The notes: generated by a model from the sequence alone, not told the origin. DNA of 64,000 nt from Shewanella sp. Isolate13 (GCF_022398325.1 NZ_JAKEVD010000001.1:62001-126000); one strand, 5' to 3'; counted from the stretch's first letter, positions 28,601 through 37,635 are shown. Made by a program: numbers and translations.

Positions 28601-30213
28601 TTAGCGATAGAGGCTAAGTTACCCACAACGTTGTCGTAAAGGGCATTGAATACCAAGATGTTATGACATTGCCAGATGAAGTCTTCACGAAGCTCGTCAT
28701 GAACAATCACATCGAGTACGGTTAGCTTGTTCAGCTCAGGCCAATCGGCTTGAGTCACTTCTGATGGCAGTGTCTCAAGGTAATGGATAAGGCCTTTGAA
28801 GTTATTCTCTGCGTTGCCTTTCCAGCGATGGTATAGCGACCAGCTAATGTTGAAGATCAGCGCCTTACGGGCCTTCTTGTAGTTCTCTTTTGGTTCACCC
28901 AAAATCAAACGAGTTAGCATGTTACGCTCGGTAGACACATCATCACGCTTAGCGATGAAGTTACCCCAAAGCTTGTTCAACTCTTCGTCATAAACCAGTT
29001 TATCAGGGCTTGATAACCAAGATTGGAATACACGGTCTTGCTCTTGCTGAATACGTGCTAGCAAGTCACCTTCTGGTACGCTCACCTTAGAGAGACGACC
29101 ATACTGCTCTTGCGAGATAGAATGGATACGGCTACGTAGTGTCAGGTATCGCAGGTAACGGTAAGTGCTACCAAACAGATTCAAGTGCATGGTTGGGTTA
29201 TTAGCAACCGCAAGCTCAGCGTTAAGCTCCAATGCTTCAAGATTCTTAGATGGGTTCAGGAAACGTGCCAAACTACGGTCATAATGCTCACGCAGGTCGT
29301 CTGACTCACGAACAAAGTTAACCGCCGCTTTCTCTACCGCTTCGATACTGCTAATGATTGCACGACGCAGGTTATGCTGACGCTCATCGCGATCTGATGG
29401 AGAGAAGTCAACGATACCATCGATACAGCCAGAGGTATAAAGCTCTTCTGGTGATACACCAACAGATTTAGCACATTCCTGCCAAGACAAGTTGTACTTA
29501 CGTGCAATGCTCTGCAAACCCTGTGGCTGAATGGTGTTAAAAATACCATCGCGTAGCGACAACAGGATGTTTGCTGCAGCAAGTGGAATCGCACCGCCTG
29601 AATAGCCCGCACCGATAACGATACCCACTGTTGGTACGTCAACGTTCGCGCTCTCGGCAATCGCTTTTGAAATAGAGTGTGCTTGGTTCTGGCTGTTAGC
29701 GATTTCACCCGCATCGGCACCTGGGGTGTCAATAAGGTAAACAATCGGCATAGACAGCTCAGCAAAGTGGCGAATCGCTTTACAGCAAGCGATGTGATGC
29801 TCTGGCATCCATGCACCGTTTGCGGTGGTGCGCTCTTGCGCCACAAAACCGATACGGCGAGTGCGAGAACCAAAATTCAGTTCGATCTCTGCACTATAAA
29901 AAGGGCCAATATGGGTTTCGGTAATGAGTTTGCCTTTAAGATCGGCAATGATGCGCTTCGCGCCTGGGCGATTTTTATCTTGGGTCGGTTGTATCACCTT
30001 AGTGACATAACCATCAACGTCTAACTGCGCCAAGTCTTTAAGGTTAGCTTGAATCGCATCATCGTCTAAAAGACCTTTAATCTCTTCTGAAAGCGTCTGC
30101 TTGCTGTGCTCAGGAAACAATGAAAAGTCTTTGGCTAACTGCTCTGCTTTTAGGAAAAGCGGATCGGCAGTTTGCACTTGAGTCATGTTAGCGGGCTGAT
30201 TTTTGCTGGTCAT
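25660..30213 (-). CDS. Giant fused acetyl/acyl-CoA carboxylase (two carboxyltransferase halves, biotin carboxylase, biotin carrier)
   Basis: This 1517-residue protein combines in order: a carboxyltransferase domain of AccA type (about 60-290, with GAGYSGGAIP), a helical linker of some 400 residues, a second carboxyltransferase domain of AccD type (about 720-910, with SSGGMQTKEGA), a biotin carboxylase (about 935-1400, with MEMNTRLQVEHPVTE) and a biotinyl domain whose Lys1467 lies in TEAMKM. It should carboxylate an acyl-CoA using bicarbonate and ATP. Shewanella carries such a protein annotated as accADC. No zinc-finger cysteines precede the AccD part. The start has AGAGGA eight bases upstream. 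A LysR gene is divergent. Confidence 0.93.
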   Translation of the reverse strand: MTSKNQPANMTQVQTADPLFLKAEQLAKDFSLFPEHSKQTLSEEIKGLLDDDAIQANLKDLAQLDVDGYVTKVIQPTQDKNRPGAKRIIADLKGKLITETHIGPFYSAEIELNFGSRTRRIGFVAQERTTANGAWMPEHHIACCKAIRHFAELSMPIVYLIDTPGADAGEIANSQNQAHSISKAIAESANVDVPTVGIVIGAGYSGGAIPLAAANILLSLRDGIFNTIQPQGLQSIARKYNLSWQECAKSVGVSPEELYTSGCIDGIVDFSPSDRDERQHNLRRAIISSIEAVEKAAVNFVRESDDLREHYDRSLARFLNPSKNLEALELNAELAVANNPTMHLNLFGSTYRYLRYLTLRSRIHSISQEQYGRLSKVSVPEGDLLARIQQEQDRVFQSWLSSPDKLVYDEELNKLWGNFIAKRDDVSTERNMLTRLILGEPKENYKKARKALIFNISWSLYHRWKGNAENNFKGLIHYLETLPSEVTQADWPELNKLTVLDVIVHDELREDFIWQCHNILVFNALYDNVVGNLASIAKEAMMSKSLSRNSVDNLLHDSIDRALSTQDVANDKNKFYKWLKYFMSQSNRAELLTRTEQWKSVGFPQLNDSLFVILTYFFERLLPEYFDSEEESSDYTGAINPVRIGRRKDFWNRLTMGYQDLLIQKVLRDEKRAGKMGWEAIIAKFFTDFEEIDGDKISANLLNFPGFRLSIEDALDKGIRPCGLITGLADFEQNGQPMRVGVAVSNTAFQAGAFDMAAAEKFSALLIECAKRKLPVICFISSGGMQTKEGAAALFSMAVVNDRITRFIRDNELPVLMFGYGDCTGGAQASFVTHPLVQTYYLSGTNMPFAGQMVVPAYLPSTSTLSNYLSKVPGAMNALVTNPFSETIDDQLQSIDPLMPKPTAKIVDVISSAVSTLVPERQIAEEEIVQDDPRQLMKPIEKVLVHARGCTAVKLIRKAHDNNINVVLVASDPDMTSVPADMLKDNDKLVCIGGNTSDESYLNAYSVLKVAEYENVDALHPGIGFLSESPQFAALCVNNGVNFVGPSVHSMTTMGNKSNAIKTSQSQNVPVVPGSHGILTNAEQAVNVASEIGYPVLLKAVQGGGGKGIQVVERPGDMIALFQKTSTEAAAAFGNGDLYLEKYVTSLRHIEVQLLRDQFGNTKVLGLRDCSVQRNNQKVVEESGSTMLPDELKQRVMEYTRALGDATDYMGAGTVEFIYNLDANEVYFMEMNTRLQVEHPVTEATSGIDIVSAGFDIAAGRSIAELEPQEIGYAMEVRVTAEKAALDSHGVLQLLPHPGLITEYQMPERDDIEIISIAGEGKEVSPYYDSLIAQIICRGESREDVITKLHDYLANQVVIKGIATNIPLLTRILKDGTFNEGVYDTNYLPRFMAELDVPELIAEMEAAAETVGVDTASLRVGESNELKVMAQGAGIFYTSPAPGEADFVKEGDIVTVDQTLALTEAMKMFSQVTLAGFNRKNAVLYPEDQKYRIERILNGNGQQVSQGELLFVVSPVA

Positions 30214-30335
30214 CGAAAGATCCTCTGCTTTTAGCCTCTGAAATTTTTAGCCCGTAAATATAACTTTGTTATCCCGTCAATTGCTATTAAACTGCACTAG
30301 ACGCTTTGTTCCATATTTGAGACAGTGGAGATAAC

Positions 30336-31247
30336 ATGCCAGATTTAAACGGTATGATGCTCTTCGCGGCGGTAGTTAGAGCCAAAGGTTTCTCTCAAGC
30401 TGCCCGTGAAATAGGCATGCCAAAATCAACCATTAGCCGCAAGGTTGCCCAGCTAGAAGAACAGCTTGGCGTGCGACTATTGCAGCGAGATACCCGTAAT
30501 CTAAGCCTGACTCAGGTAGGCGCGCTATTTTTTCAGCACTGCTCCAGTATAAGCGATGAAATCGAGGCTGCCAAAGCCACGGTGGAAAATACCCACAATG
30601 ACGTTTCAGGCCTACTGCGTATCGCAATTCCCGTCTCTTTTAGTCAAGAGTTAATCGCGACCCTATGCAGCGGTTTTCTACGCCTCTACCCCAATGTTGA
30701 ACTCGATGTACAATTTACCGACAGCGATGTAGGGCTTGTAGGTGAAGGCTACGATATCGCCATCAAATATGGCCCTCTGCAATCATCGGATCTTGTTGCC
30801 AGACTGCTATTTGAGCGCCAACCTATTCTAGTCGCCAGCCCAGGTTACCTAAAAGTGCATGGCACTCCAGCCACACCGCAAGACTTGGCCGATCACAGTG
30901 GTATCTTGTTAGGAACCTCGCGCTCTGCCCCTATTTGGCCCTTAGGTAAAGGCACCAGAAAGACCATGGTTAACTTTCAGCGTAAGGTGCGAGTCAATAG
31001 CGCGGTAATGGTTAAGCAGCTGGTGATGGATGATTTTGGCATTGCTATGTTATCTAACTCCGTCTGTAAAAATGAGCTGGCCAGCGGTTCACTGGTCCCC
31101 ATCCTACAAGAGTGGCCGATGGAAGCCTTCAAGGTATACGGCGTGTACTCAAGCAGACGTCAGCTCGCCACTAACATCAGCGCCTTCTTAGACTTTTTCC
31201 ATAAGCGTTTCACCAACCAAGAATCCTTGCAGTCATTGATGATGTAA
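30336..31247 (+). CDS. LysR-family regulator next to the carboxylase fusion
   Basis: This 303-residue regulator has an N-terminal helix-turn-helix (AAREIGMPKSTISRKVAQLE, residues about 20-39) and an effector domain of the CrgA/DmlR-like group, with the typical VGEGYDIAIKYG strand. It is divergent from the giant carboxylase gene across 122 bases and is therefore the obvious candidate controller of it. GTGGAG precedes the ATG. Confidence 0.9.
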   Translation: MPDLNGMMLFAAVVRAKGFSQAAREIGMPKSTISRKVAQLEEQLGVRLLQRDTRNLSLTQVGALFFQHCSSISDEIEAAKATVENTHNDVSGLLRIAIPVSFSQELIATLCSGFLRLYPNVELDVQFTDSDVGLVGEGYDIAIKYGPLQSSDLVARLLFERQPILVASPGYLKVHGTPATPQDLADHSGILLGTSRSAPIWPLGKGTRKTMVNFQRKVRVNSAVMVKQLVMDDFGIAMLSNSVCKNELASGSLVPILQEWPMEAFKVYGVYSSRRQLATNISAFLDFFHKRFTNQESLQSLMM

Positions 31248-31254
31248 TACCAAT

Positions 31255-31280
31255 CAGAGTCGCCACCCAAGCCGACTCTG
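31255..31280 (+). repeat. Stem-loop after the LysR gene
   Basis: CAGAGTCG and CGACTCTG form an 8-base stem with a 10-base loop, eight bases after the LysR stop. There is no T run, so its role as a terminator is doubtful. Confidence 0.4.
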
Positions 31281-31501
31281 ACGACACATCTCCCCTATGG
31301 TTCGGATACACGCCCTTCTTATACCAGCAAACTTATACCCGCAAAGCCCAGATCAGATATCTTTTAATGGGATTTATTGTGGTGCATACTGGAGAATGCA
31401 TATCTTGAGAAAAAATAGCAGCCTTATCAGGCTAGTGACTCAAGATTAAAGCCATAAATGGACAAGCTTGCGCTGTAACAATAATAAGAAAGGAACTGGC
31501 A

Positions 31502-32662
31502 ATGAATAAACACGGCTCAGCACGACTTCTTAGCGCCTTCGCTGCGCTCACTCTGCCCCTAAGTGCCTTCGCAGCACTCGATGTAGAGGAAGCTCGCTTA
31601 GTAAAGGCGAACCAAGCCATGCCGGAAGTGGTCTCGCGCTACCAAGCCTTTGTTAACAACTTAGGCGAAAAGTACAGCCAGCATTCAGACGAGTTAAAGG
31701 TCACCCAGATGGTGGCTCATCAAGGACTCAGATTATGGCAACAGGCGGTGAGAGATGTACAGTCGGGTCATTTGGATGATCGCTCTCTGTATTGGAATCG
31801 CCTTGCAATGCGTGAGCTACTCAAAACCCAGAAACCAGACTTCAATATCGCTTCTTGGCAACGAGACATCTTGATTAACGCCGTTGAGAAGTCATCACGA
31901 GGTTTTAGCGATCTTGACTTTAAAGATGACGCTCAGATAAAAATTCTACTCACGGGTTTCGATCCTTTCTTCCTTGATCGCAATATCGATCAGAGTAACC
32001 CATCGGGGCTCGCCGCGCTGGCGCTCGACGGTTACCGTTTTAAAGTCGATGGTAAACAGGCACAAATTGAAACCGTGATGATCCCGGTACGCTTTGCCGA
32101 TTTCGATGAAGGCATGATTGAATCTCTGCTCACGCCTATCTATCGTGACAATAGCGTCGATATGATCTTTACCGTGAGTATGGGACGCGATGATTTTGAC
32201 ATCGAGCGCTTCCCAGGGCGTAACCGCAGCGCTGCAGCGCCTGATAACCTTAACGTGCTTACCGGCGCCAGCAAACAGGCTCCCATAGCCCCTAAATTCA
32301 ATGGTGGCAGTTTAAATGGCCCCGAATTTGTTGAGTTCTCGCTACCTATCGCGGCAATGCAAACGGTCACGGGTCCGTGGAAGATCAATGATAACCACAC
32401 GGTCTCCACGCTAGAGCGCGGCGAGTTTCAAGCCAGCTCGCTAGCACAACTTCAGGGCGCGACATCGGTAGAGGGCTCTGGCGGTGGCTACTTGTCGAAC
32501 GAGATCTCCTATCGCGCTATCCTGCTGCAAAAGCAGTTTAATAGCAGCATACCCGTTGGGCATATCCACACTCCGCGTATCGCCGCCTACGATGTCAAAA
32601 CAGAGAGCGACATCGTCACTCAAGTGCGAGACATGGTGGTCAAGGCCGCAGGCGTACTCTAG
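31502..32662 (+). CDS. Secreted pyroglutamyl-peptidase-like protein with Ser at the nucleophile position
   Basis: The 386-residue product has a signal peptide (cleavage near AFA, residue 24) and an N-terminal extension of about 120 residues of unknown role, then a domain resembling peptidase family C15. Matches are LLTGFDPF (149-156), NPSGLAALAL (166-175), a Glu at 235 in the position of the C15 catalytic Glu, and GHIHTP (353-358) holding the catalytic His. The nucleophile motif reads GYLSN where C15 enzymes read TYVCN, so Cys is replaced by Ser332. It may be inactive or use serine. Family enzymes remove N-terminal pyroglutamate and are cytoplasmic, so export is odd too. Confidence 0.78.
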   Translation: MNKHGSARLLSAFAALTLPLSAFAALDVEEARLVKANQAMPEVVSRYQAFVNNLGEKYSQHSDELKVTQMVAHQGLRLWQQAVRDVQSGHLDDRSLYWNRLAMRELLKTQKPDFNIASWQRDILINAVEKSSRGFSDLDFKDDAQIKILLTGFDPFFLDRNIDQSNPSGLAALALDGYRFKVDGKQAQIETVMIPVRFADFDEGMIESLLTPIYRDNSVDMIFTVSMGRDDFDIERFPGRNRSAAAPDNLNVLTGASKQAPIAPKFNGGSLNGPEFVEFSLPIAAMQTVTGPWKINDNHTVSTLERGEFQASSLAQLQGATSVEGSGGGYLSNEISYRAILLQKQFNSSIPVGHIHTPRIAAYDVKTESDIVTQVRDMVVKAAGVL

Positions 32663-32678
32663 CCGTGTCAAGATTAAG

Positions 32679-32716
32679 CTGACTCGCCTATGTTCTCTGC
32701 AACCTAAGCGAGTCAG
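32679..32716 (+). repeat. Inverted repeat between the Pcp-like gene and sprT
   Basis: CTGACTCGC (32679-32687) and GCGAGTCAG (32708-32716) pair perfectly over nine bases with a 20-base loop. It lacks a T run on the plus strand. It could attenuate readthrough into sprT, but that is unproven. Confidence 0.4.
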
Positions 32717-32881
32717 TGGCATTAACTAAAAAAGCTAAAGATAGGTCAATCACGCTGACAGAGATGCCACTAAACAAGCACAACACTGGCCTGCATCGGT
32801 ACTCTCGGCTAAAATGGCAGCGCTCAATGCTGTTGAGCCCGATTATTTCAGCCCCGCAGTACCAGTGAGTAGTGAGAGTCA

Positions 32882-33469
32882 ATGTTCAAGTCGCTAAATC
32901 CTTTCAAAGCCATACAGAATGCACAGTCACCCCTATCGATGCTAAAAGCTCATTCCGCTGTCAGCTTCCAAGATCCATTACATCAGCAGATGGCGCAACA
33001 GGTGGAACATTGCTACCAAGTTGCAGAGTCGAAACTCGGCAAACGCTTTGCGAGGCCAGAGATAGCTTTTACCCTAAGGGGCAAGAGCGCAGGCACGGCT
33101 CACCTGCAATTAAACAAACTGCGCTTTAACCCCAAACTGCTTAACGATAATCAGCAAGCCTTCTTGGACGATGTGATCCCCCATGAGATCTGTCACCTAC
33201 TGGCCTTCCAACTTTATGGCCGGGTAAAGCCCCATGGCCGAGAGTGGCAATCGTTAATGCAGTCTCTGTACGGACGAGTGCCACGCACCACCCACAGCTT
33301 CGATACCCGTGCAGTCGAAGGCAAGACCTTCGAGTATCACTGCCAATGTGGGCCGATAAAACTCAGCATCCGCCGCCACAACAAGGTAGTGAGAGGTGAA
33401 ACCCAATACCGCTGTCGCAGGTGTGGACATCAGCTCTCAACTAAGGTCGGTGAACACTTAAGGAAATAG
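32882..33469 (+). CDS. sprT: SprT-family zinc metalloprotease-like protein
   Basis: The 195-residue cytoplasmic protein carries the SprT hallmark HEICH (about residues 101-105) with a third His downstream (KPHGREW) and a C-terminal zinc-ribbon of two Cys pairs (CQCG and CRRCG). Relatives include eukaryotic Spartan, which cleaves DNA-protein crosslinks; the bacterial role is less clear. It is about 30 residues longer than the E. coli protein because of the N-terminus. It lies just ahead of endA and rsmE, a common neighbourhood. Confidence 0.9.
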   Translation: MFKSLNPFKAIQNAQSPLSMLKAHSAVSFQDPLHQQMAQQVEHCYQVAESKLGKRFARPEIAFTLRGKSAGTAHLQLNKLRFNPKLLNDNQQAFLDDVIPHEICHLLAFQLYGRVKPHGREWQSLMQSLYGRVPRTTHSFDTRAVEGKTFEYHCQCGPIKLSIRRHNKVVRGETQYRCRRCGHQLSTKVGEHLRK

Positions 33470-33626
33470 CTTTAAGTAAAAGAGATTTTCAGCGCAGTAT
33501 TGGCTAACGAAAAGCTTATGATCTAGTTAGCCACAAATCTTACATTGCGACAAAACAACGGCTCACTTACAATCCCGCCCAAATAAAAAAACGTTTCATC
33601 ACTTCGATCTTTTTAGGGATTTTTAG

Positions 33627-34370
33627 ATGTCATTTATCAAAGTGCTCACTGTAGCGCTCGGTCTACTGTGGCTGTTACCTCAAACGACTCAGGCTTCACC
33701 CGCTCACCCAAAAAGTTTTAACCAGGCTAAAAAATTGGCCAGAAAAATTTACCTTAACAACTTACCTCAGACCAGCTTCTATTGCGGCTGCGATATCACA
33801 GTTAAAGGTAAAAAGTGGATCCCAGAACTCGATTCTTGCGGCTATGAAATTCGTAAGCAAAAAGTGCGCGCATCGCGTATCGAGTGGGAACACGTTGTCG
33901 CTGCGTGGGAGTTTGGTCACCAGCGCCTTTGCTGGCAAGAGGGGGGACGTAAAAACTGCGGCCGCAAAGACAAGGTCTTCAAGAAGATGGAGGCCGATCT
34001 GCACAACTTAGTGCCAGCGATTGGTGAGGTCAATGGCGATCGAAGCAACTATCGCTTTAGCGAGTGGAATGCTAAGCCAACTCAATATGGTCAATGCCAA
34101 GTGAGCGTCGACTTTAAAGGCCGCAAGGTTCAGCCACCAGCACGTACCCGCGGTCAAATCGCCCGAACCTACCTGTATATGCAGAAGACCTATTCATTGA
34201 AAATAGCTAAGAGCCAATTAAAGTTATTTAAGGCATGGGATAAAATGTACCCAGTTGATACTATTGAGTGTCGACGCGATCGAGAAATTGCCAAAGTTCA
34301 AGGCAACCACAATGAGTTTGTATTAGCTCAATGTGAGCGCTTAAATGACTCGCAAACACACGCAGAATAA
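33627..34370 (+). CDS. endA: EndA, periplasmic/secreted endonuclease I
   Basis: This 247-residue nuclease has a signal peptide (cleavage near TQA/SPA, residue 24) and eight or so cysteines likely paired in the oxidising periplasm. Active-site features are [30 protein letters not shown] and a C-terminal CRRDREI. EndA cuts double-stranded DNA non-specifically and limits DNA entry or recycles nucleotides. It is followed 12 bases later by rsmE, so the two are probably cotranscribed. Confidence 0.95.
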   Translation: MSFIKVLTVALGLLWLLPQTTQASPAHPKSFNQAKKLARKIYLNNLPQTSFYCGCDITVKGKKWIPELDSCGYEIRKQKVRASRIEWEHVVAAWEFGHQRLCWQEGGRKNCGRKDKVFKKMEADLHNLVPAIGEVNGDRSNYRFSEWNAKPTQYGQCQVSVDFKGRKVQPPARTRGQIARTYLYMQKTYSLKIAKSQLKLFKAWDKMYPVDTIECRRDREIAKVQGNHNEFVLAQCERLNDSQTHAE

Positions 34371-34382
34371 GGCTTATAAATC

Positions 34383-35114
34383 ATGAGAGTGCCAAGAATT
34401 TATCAAGAATCATCGCTGGCCATCGGCCAATCAGTTGCTTTAGATGATGAAGCTGCAGGCCATGTTGGACGTGTACTTAGAATGTCTGCCGGCGAACAGG
34501 TGAGCCTGTTCAATGGCGATGGTAATGATTACTTAGCCGAGATCGTTAGTGCCAGCAAGAAGAATGTCGAAGTTAAAGTGCTGACTTGCGAGGCCAATGA
34601 CAGCGAGTCACCGCTGAACTTGCACCTAGGTCAAGTGATCTCTCGCGGCGATAGAATGGACTTTACCATTCAAAAATCGGTCGAACTTGGGGTCAATACC
34701 ATTACACCACTGTTTTCTGAGCGCTGCGGCGTCAAGCTAAGTGGTGAGCGTCTAGAAAAGAAAATTCAGCAGTGGCAGAAAATAGTGATCAGCGCCTGCG
34801 AACAATCTGGCCGCAGCGTTGTGCCTGTTGTGCGACCAGCGATGCAGCTCGCCGATTGGTGCGCTGAAGCATCTGATGCGGTCAAACTTAACCTGCATCC
34901 ACGCGCTTCTCATGGCGTCAATGGCCTAACCTTACCTAACAACAGAGTAAGATTGGTGATCGGCCCTGAAGGTGGCTTATCAGCACCTGAGATTGCCATG
35001 ACTGAAGAGCACCAGTTTACCGATGTATTACTTGGCCCACGAGTGCTGCGCACAGAAACGGCAGCACTCACGACCATCAGTGCACTGCAACTCAAATTTG
35101 GCGACATTGGCTAA
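34383..35114 (+). CDS. rsmE: RsmE, 16S rRNA m3U1498 methyltransferase
   Basis: This 243-residue SPOUT-class enzyme methylates uridine 1498 of 16S rRNA using S-adenosylmethionine. The N-terminal PUA-like domain begins MRVPRIYQ and the C-terminal knot carries [12 protein letters not shown] (about residues 197-208) and [13 protein letters not shown]. It sits between endA and gshB, the same order as in many gammaproteobacteria. Confidence 0.96.
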   Translation: MRVPRIYQESSLAIGQSVALDDEAAGHVGRVLRMSAGEQVSLFNGDGNDYLAEIVSASKKNVEVKVLTCEANDSESPLNLHLGQVISRGDRMDFTIQKSVELGVNTITPLFSERCGVKLSGERLEKKIQQWQKIVISACEQSGRSVVPVVRPAMQLADWCAEASDAVKLNLHPRASHGVNGLTLPNNRVRLVIGPEGGLSAPEIAMTEEHQFTDVLLGPRVLRTETAALTTISALQLKFGDIG

Positions 35115-35234
35115 ATGTGGATAAACATTTAAGAATAAGGCTGAGTTAACGTTTATCTCTTATAAACTAGAAATCGGCCCTATTCGTCCCCATGTTTACC
35201 CTAGAAACGAATATTAAGAAAAGGAAAACGCTCC

Positions 35235-36188
35235 ATGATTAAACTCGGCATCGTGATGGATCCCATCAGCGGCATCAACATCAAGAAAGATTCTAGCTTT
35301 GCAATGTTAATGGCTGCCCAGTCCCGTGGTTATCAGCTTTTCTACATGGAAATGAGCGATCTAGCCTTGGTTAACGGCCAAGCGATGGCAACCATGCGCG
35401 CCCTGACCGTAAAGGATGACCCTGAGCAGTGGTATCAGCTCGAAGAGGCTATCGATACGCCACTTGCCGACTTGGACGTTATCTTAATGCGTAAGGATCC
35501 ACCGTTCGATACCGAGTTTATCTACGCAACCTATATGCTTGAGCGCGCCGAAGAGCAAGGGGTGCTCATCGTCAACAAACCTCAGAGCCTGCGCGATGCC
35601 AACGAAAAGCTATTTACCGCTTGGTTCGCAGAGTTTACTCCAGAAACCATAGTTACCCGTGATGCACAGCGTATTCGCGCCTTCCATCAAGACAAGGGCG
35701 ATATCATCCTCAAGCCACTCGATGGTATGGGCGGTACACTAATTTTTAGAATGAAGGCCGGCGATCCCAATACCGGCGTGATCATCGAAACCTTAACCGA
35801 GTACGGGCAACGTTATGCGATGGCACAAGCCTTTATCCCCGATATCACCTCCGGTGACAAGCGCATCTTAGTGGTCGATGGCGAGCCTGTACCTTACTCT
35901 TTGGCGCGTATTCCACAAAAGGGGGAAACCCGTGGCAACCTCGCTGCCGGTGGTCGGGGTGTGGCGCAGCCGTTATCTGAATCTGATTGGCATATCGCTC
36001 GCACCATTGGCCCTGAGCTTAAAAAGCGTGGTCTTATCTTTGTCGGCCTAGATGTGATTGGTGACAAACTTACTGAGATCAACGTTACCAGCCCAACCTG
36101 TATCAAAGAGATTGAAGCTGCCTTCGATGTCGATATTGCGGGTATGCTCATGGATGCAATCGAAAAGCGTATCAACAAGTCAGCTTAG
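35235..36188 (+). CDS. gshB: GshB, glutathione synthetase
   Basis: This 317-residue ATP-grasp enzyme joins gamma-glutamylcysteine and glycine. It shows the expected N-terminal MIKLGIVMDPI, the ATP-binding ILKPLDGMGG (about residues 157-166), the metal/glycine-loop region GETRGNLAAGGRG and the C-terminal NVTSPTCIKEIE. AAAAGGAAAA precedes the ATG. It is 120 bases after rsmE and 14 bases before the alkaline phosphatase gene, with which it may share a transcript. Confidence 0.97.
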   Translation: MIKLGIVMDPISGINIKKDSSFAMLMAAQSRGYQLFYMEMSDLALVNGQAMATMRALTVKDDPEQWYQLEEAIDTPLADLDVILMRKDPPFDTEFIYATYMLERAEEQGVLIVNKPQSLRDANEKLFTAWFAEFTPETIVTRDAQRIRAFHQDKGDIILKPLDGMGGTLIFRMKAGDPNTGVIIETLTEYGQRYAMAQAFIPDITSGDKRILVVDGEPVPYSLARIPQKGETRGNLAAGGRGVAQPLSESDWHIARTIGPELKKRGLIFVGLDVIGDKLTEINVTSPTCIKEIEAAFDVDIAGMLMDAIEKRINKSA

Positions 36189-36202
36189 CCAAAGGATTCG
36201 GC

Positions 36203-37507
36203 ATGAATTTAAAGAGAACATTCACTTGGGCACTATGTGCCCTTGTCTTGTTACCCCAAACTGTATTGGCCAATGTCGATATTCATGACGCGCCTTCGCG
36301 CCCTAAGAATATGATCATCATGATTGGTGACGGCATGGGTCCGGCTTACACCAGTGCATACCGTTACTACCAAGATAACCCCGATACCGAAGAGATTGAG
36401 CAAACGGTATTTGACCGTCTACTCGTCGGCATGGCGTCAACCTATCCTGCTAGACAGAGTGGCTACGTGACCGACTCGGCAGCATCGGCAACGGCACTTG
36501 CAACCGGGGTCAAAAGTTATAACGGTGCTATCTCGGTAGATGTAGATAAGCGTCCGCTGACCACCATCATGCAGATGGCTCAAGAGCGCGGTATGGCAAC
36601 TGGCGTTGCAGTTACCGCTCAAGTCAATCACGCCACTCCAGCCGCTTTTCTGGTTCATAACGAGAGCCGTCGTAACTACGATGAGATCGCCCAAAGCTAC
36701 TTAAGCTCGGAGGCCGACGTGATCCTTGGTGGTGGGCAGAAGTACTTCCCAGAAGATCTGCTCAAGCAATTTACGGCTAAGGGGTACCAGCATATTAACC
36801 AGCTGGATCAGCTCGATAGCTTAACCCAAGGCAAGGCCTTAGGCCTTTTTGCCGAAGTACAACTGCCTTGGGTTATCGATCAACAAGACTCGACTCAGTT
36901 AAGCCGTCTAACCCAAAAATCCCTAGAGCTACTATCGCAAAATCCAAATGGCTTTGTGCTACTGGTTGAGGGCAGCCTTATCGACTGGGCAGGCCACAAT
37001 AACGATATCGCCACAGCCATGGCAGAGATGCACGGCTTTGCCAATGCCATCGAAGTGGTAGAGCAATACGTGCGCGCCCACCCTGACACCTTGATGGTGG
37101 TGACCGCCGACCACAATACTGGCGGCTTATCTATCGGTGCCAACGGCGAGTACGCTTGGGATACGAGATTACTAAAAGGGATCCAAGCAAGCCCAGCGAG
37201 TATCGCCGAGCAAGCTATCGCCATCGATGATTGGCAGCCTTTAGTGACTCAAAAGTTAGGTTTCGAGCTTAACGCTGATGAATTGCAGCGTCTTAGCAAT
37301 GCACGCATGCAGGGAAAAACAGCCTTGGCAACAGGACTGAAACAACTTATCGATAATCGTAGCTTCACCGGCTGGACCACCAGTGGCCACACTGGTGGTG
37401 ATGTACAAGTTTTTGCCGCAGGTCCAGCGGCGGATCTGTTTAAAGGTAACCAAGACAATACCGACATCGCAGAGAAAATGATCAGCTTATTACCTAGAAC
37501 GAAATAA
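36203..37507 (+). CDS. Periplasmic alkaline phosphatase (PhoA family)
   Basis: The 434-residue exported enzyme releases phosphate from organic esters. A signal peptide (cleavage near LAN, residue 24) precedes MIGDGMGPAYTS, the metal-binding start of the family; the nucleophile Ser is in TDSAASATALATG, and metal ligands follow in DWAGHNND, TADHNTGG and TSGHTGGD. It is the shorter form lacking some E. coli-specific loops. AAAGGA lies ahead of the ATG. No Pho box was recognised upstream; gshB is only 14 bases away, so it is not an obvious phosphate-starvation transcript. Confidence 0.93.
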   Translation: MNLKRTFTWALCALVLLPQTVLANVDIHDAPSRPKNMIIMIGDGMGPAYTSAYRYYQDNPDTEEIEQTVFDRLLVGMASTYPARQSGYVTDSAASATALATGVKSYNGAISVDVDKRPLTTIMQMAQERGMATGVAVTAQVNHATPAAFLVHNESRRNYDEIAQSYLSSEADVILGGGQKYFPEDLLKQFTAKGYQHINQLDQLDSLTQGKALGLFAEVQLPWVIDQQDSTQLSRLTQKSLELLSQNPNGFVLLVEGSLIDWAGHNNDIATAMAEMHGFANAIEVVEQYVRAHPDTLMVVTADHNTGGLSIGANGEYAWDTRLLKGIQASPASIAEQAIAIDDWQPLVTQKLGFELNADELQRLSNARMQGKTALATGLKQLIDNRSFTGWTTSGHTGGDVQVFAAGPAADLFKGNQDNTDIAEKMISLLPRTK

Positions 37508-37537
37508 CTTTTGAAGTGACGTCGAAAGATAAGAATT

Positions 37538-37635
37538 AACCACGAAAGACACGAAGAACACGAAGGAGGAGCACCCCGCTCTTTTTCTTTTCTTCGTGCT
37601 CTTCGTGTAGCGAGCAAAGTGAACGCTTAGTGGTT
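37538..37635. repeat. Intergenic inverted repeat with CACGAAG units
   Basis: The left arm 37550-37565 and the right arm 37592-37607 pair at 15 of 16 positions (CACGAAGAaCACGAAG), and outer AACCAC (37538) and GTGGTT (37635) extend the symmetry. Imperfect CACGAAG copies repeat in tandem within the arm. It resembles short dispersed intergenic repeats known from many marine bacteria, and could also form a stem after the phosphatase mRNA. Confidence 0.7.

Noticed and set aside
27782-29873. Long open frames antisense to, or shifted within, the carboxylase fusion
   Set aside because: They mirror a strongly biased conserved coding region and have no start signals of their own.
37249-37617. 122-codon minus-strand frame across the phosphatase end and the repeat
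   Set aside because: It runs antisense to the phosphatase and through the CACGAAG repeat.
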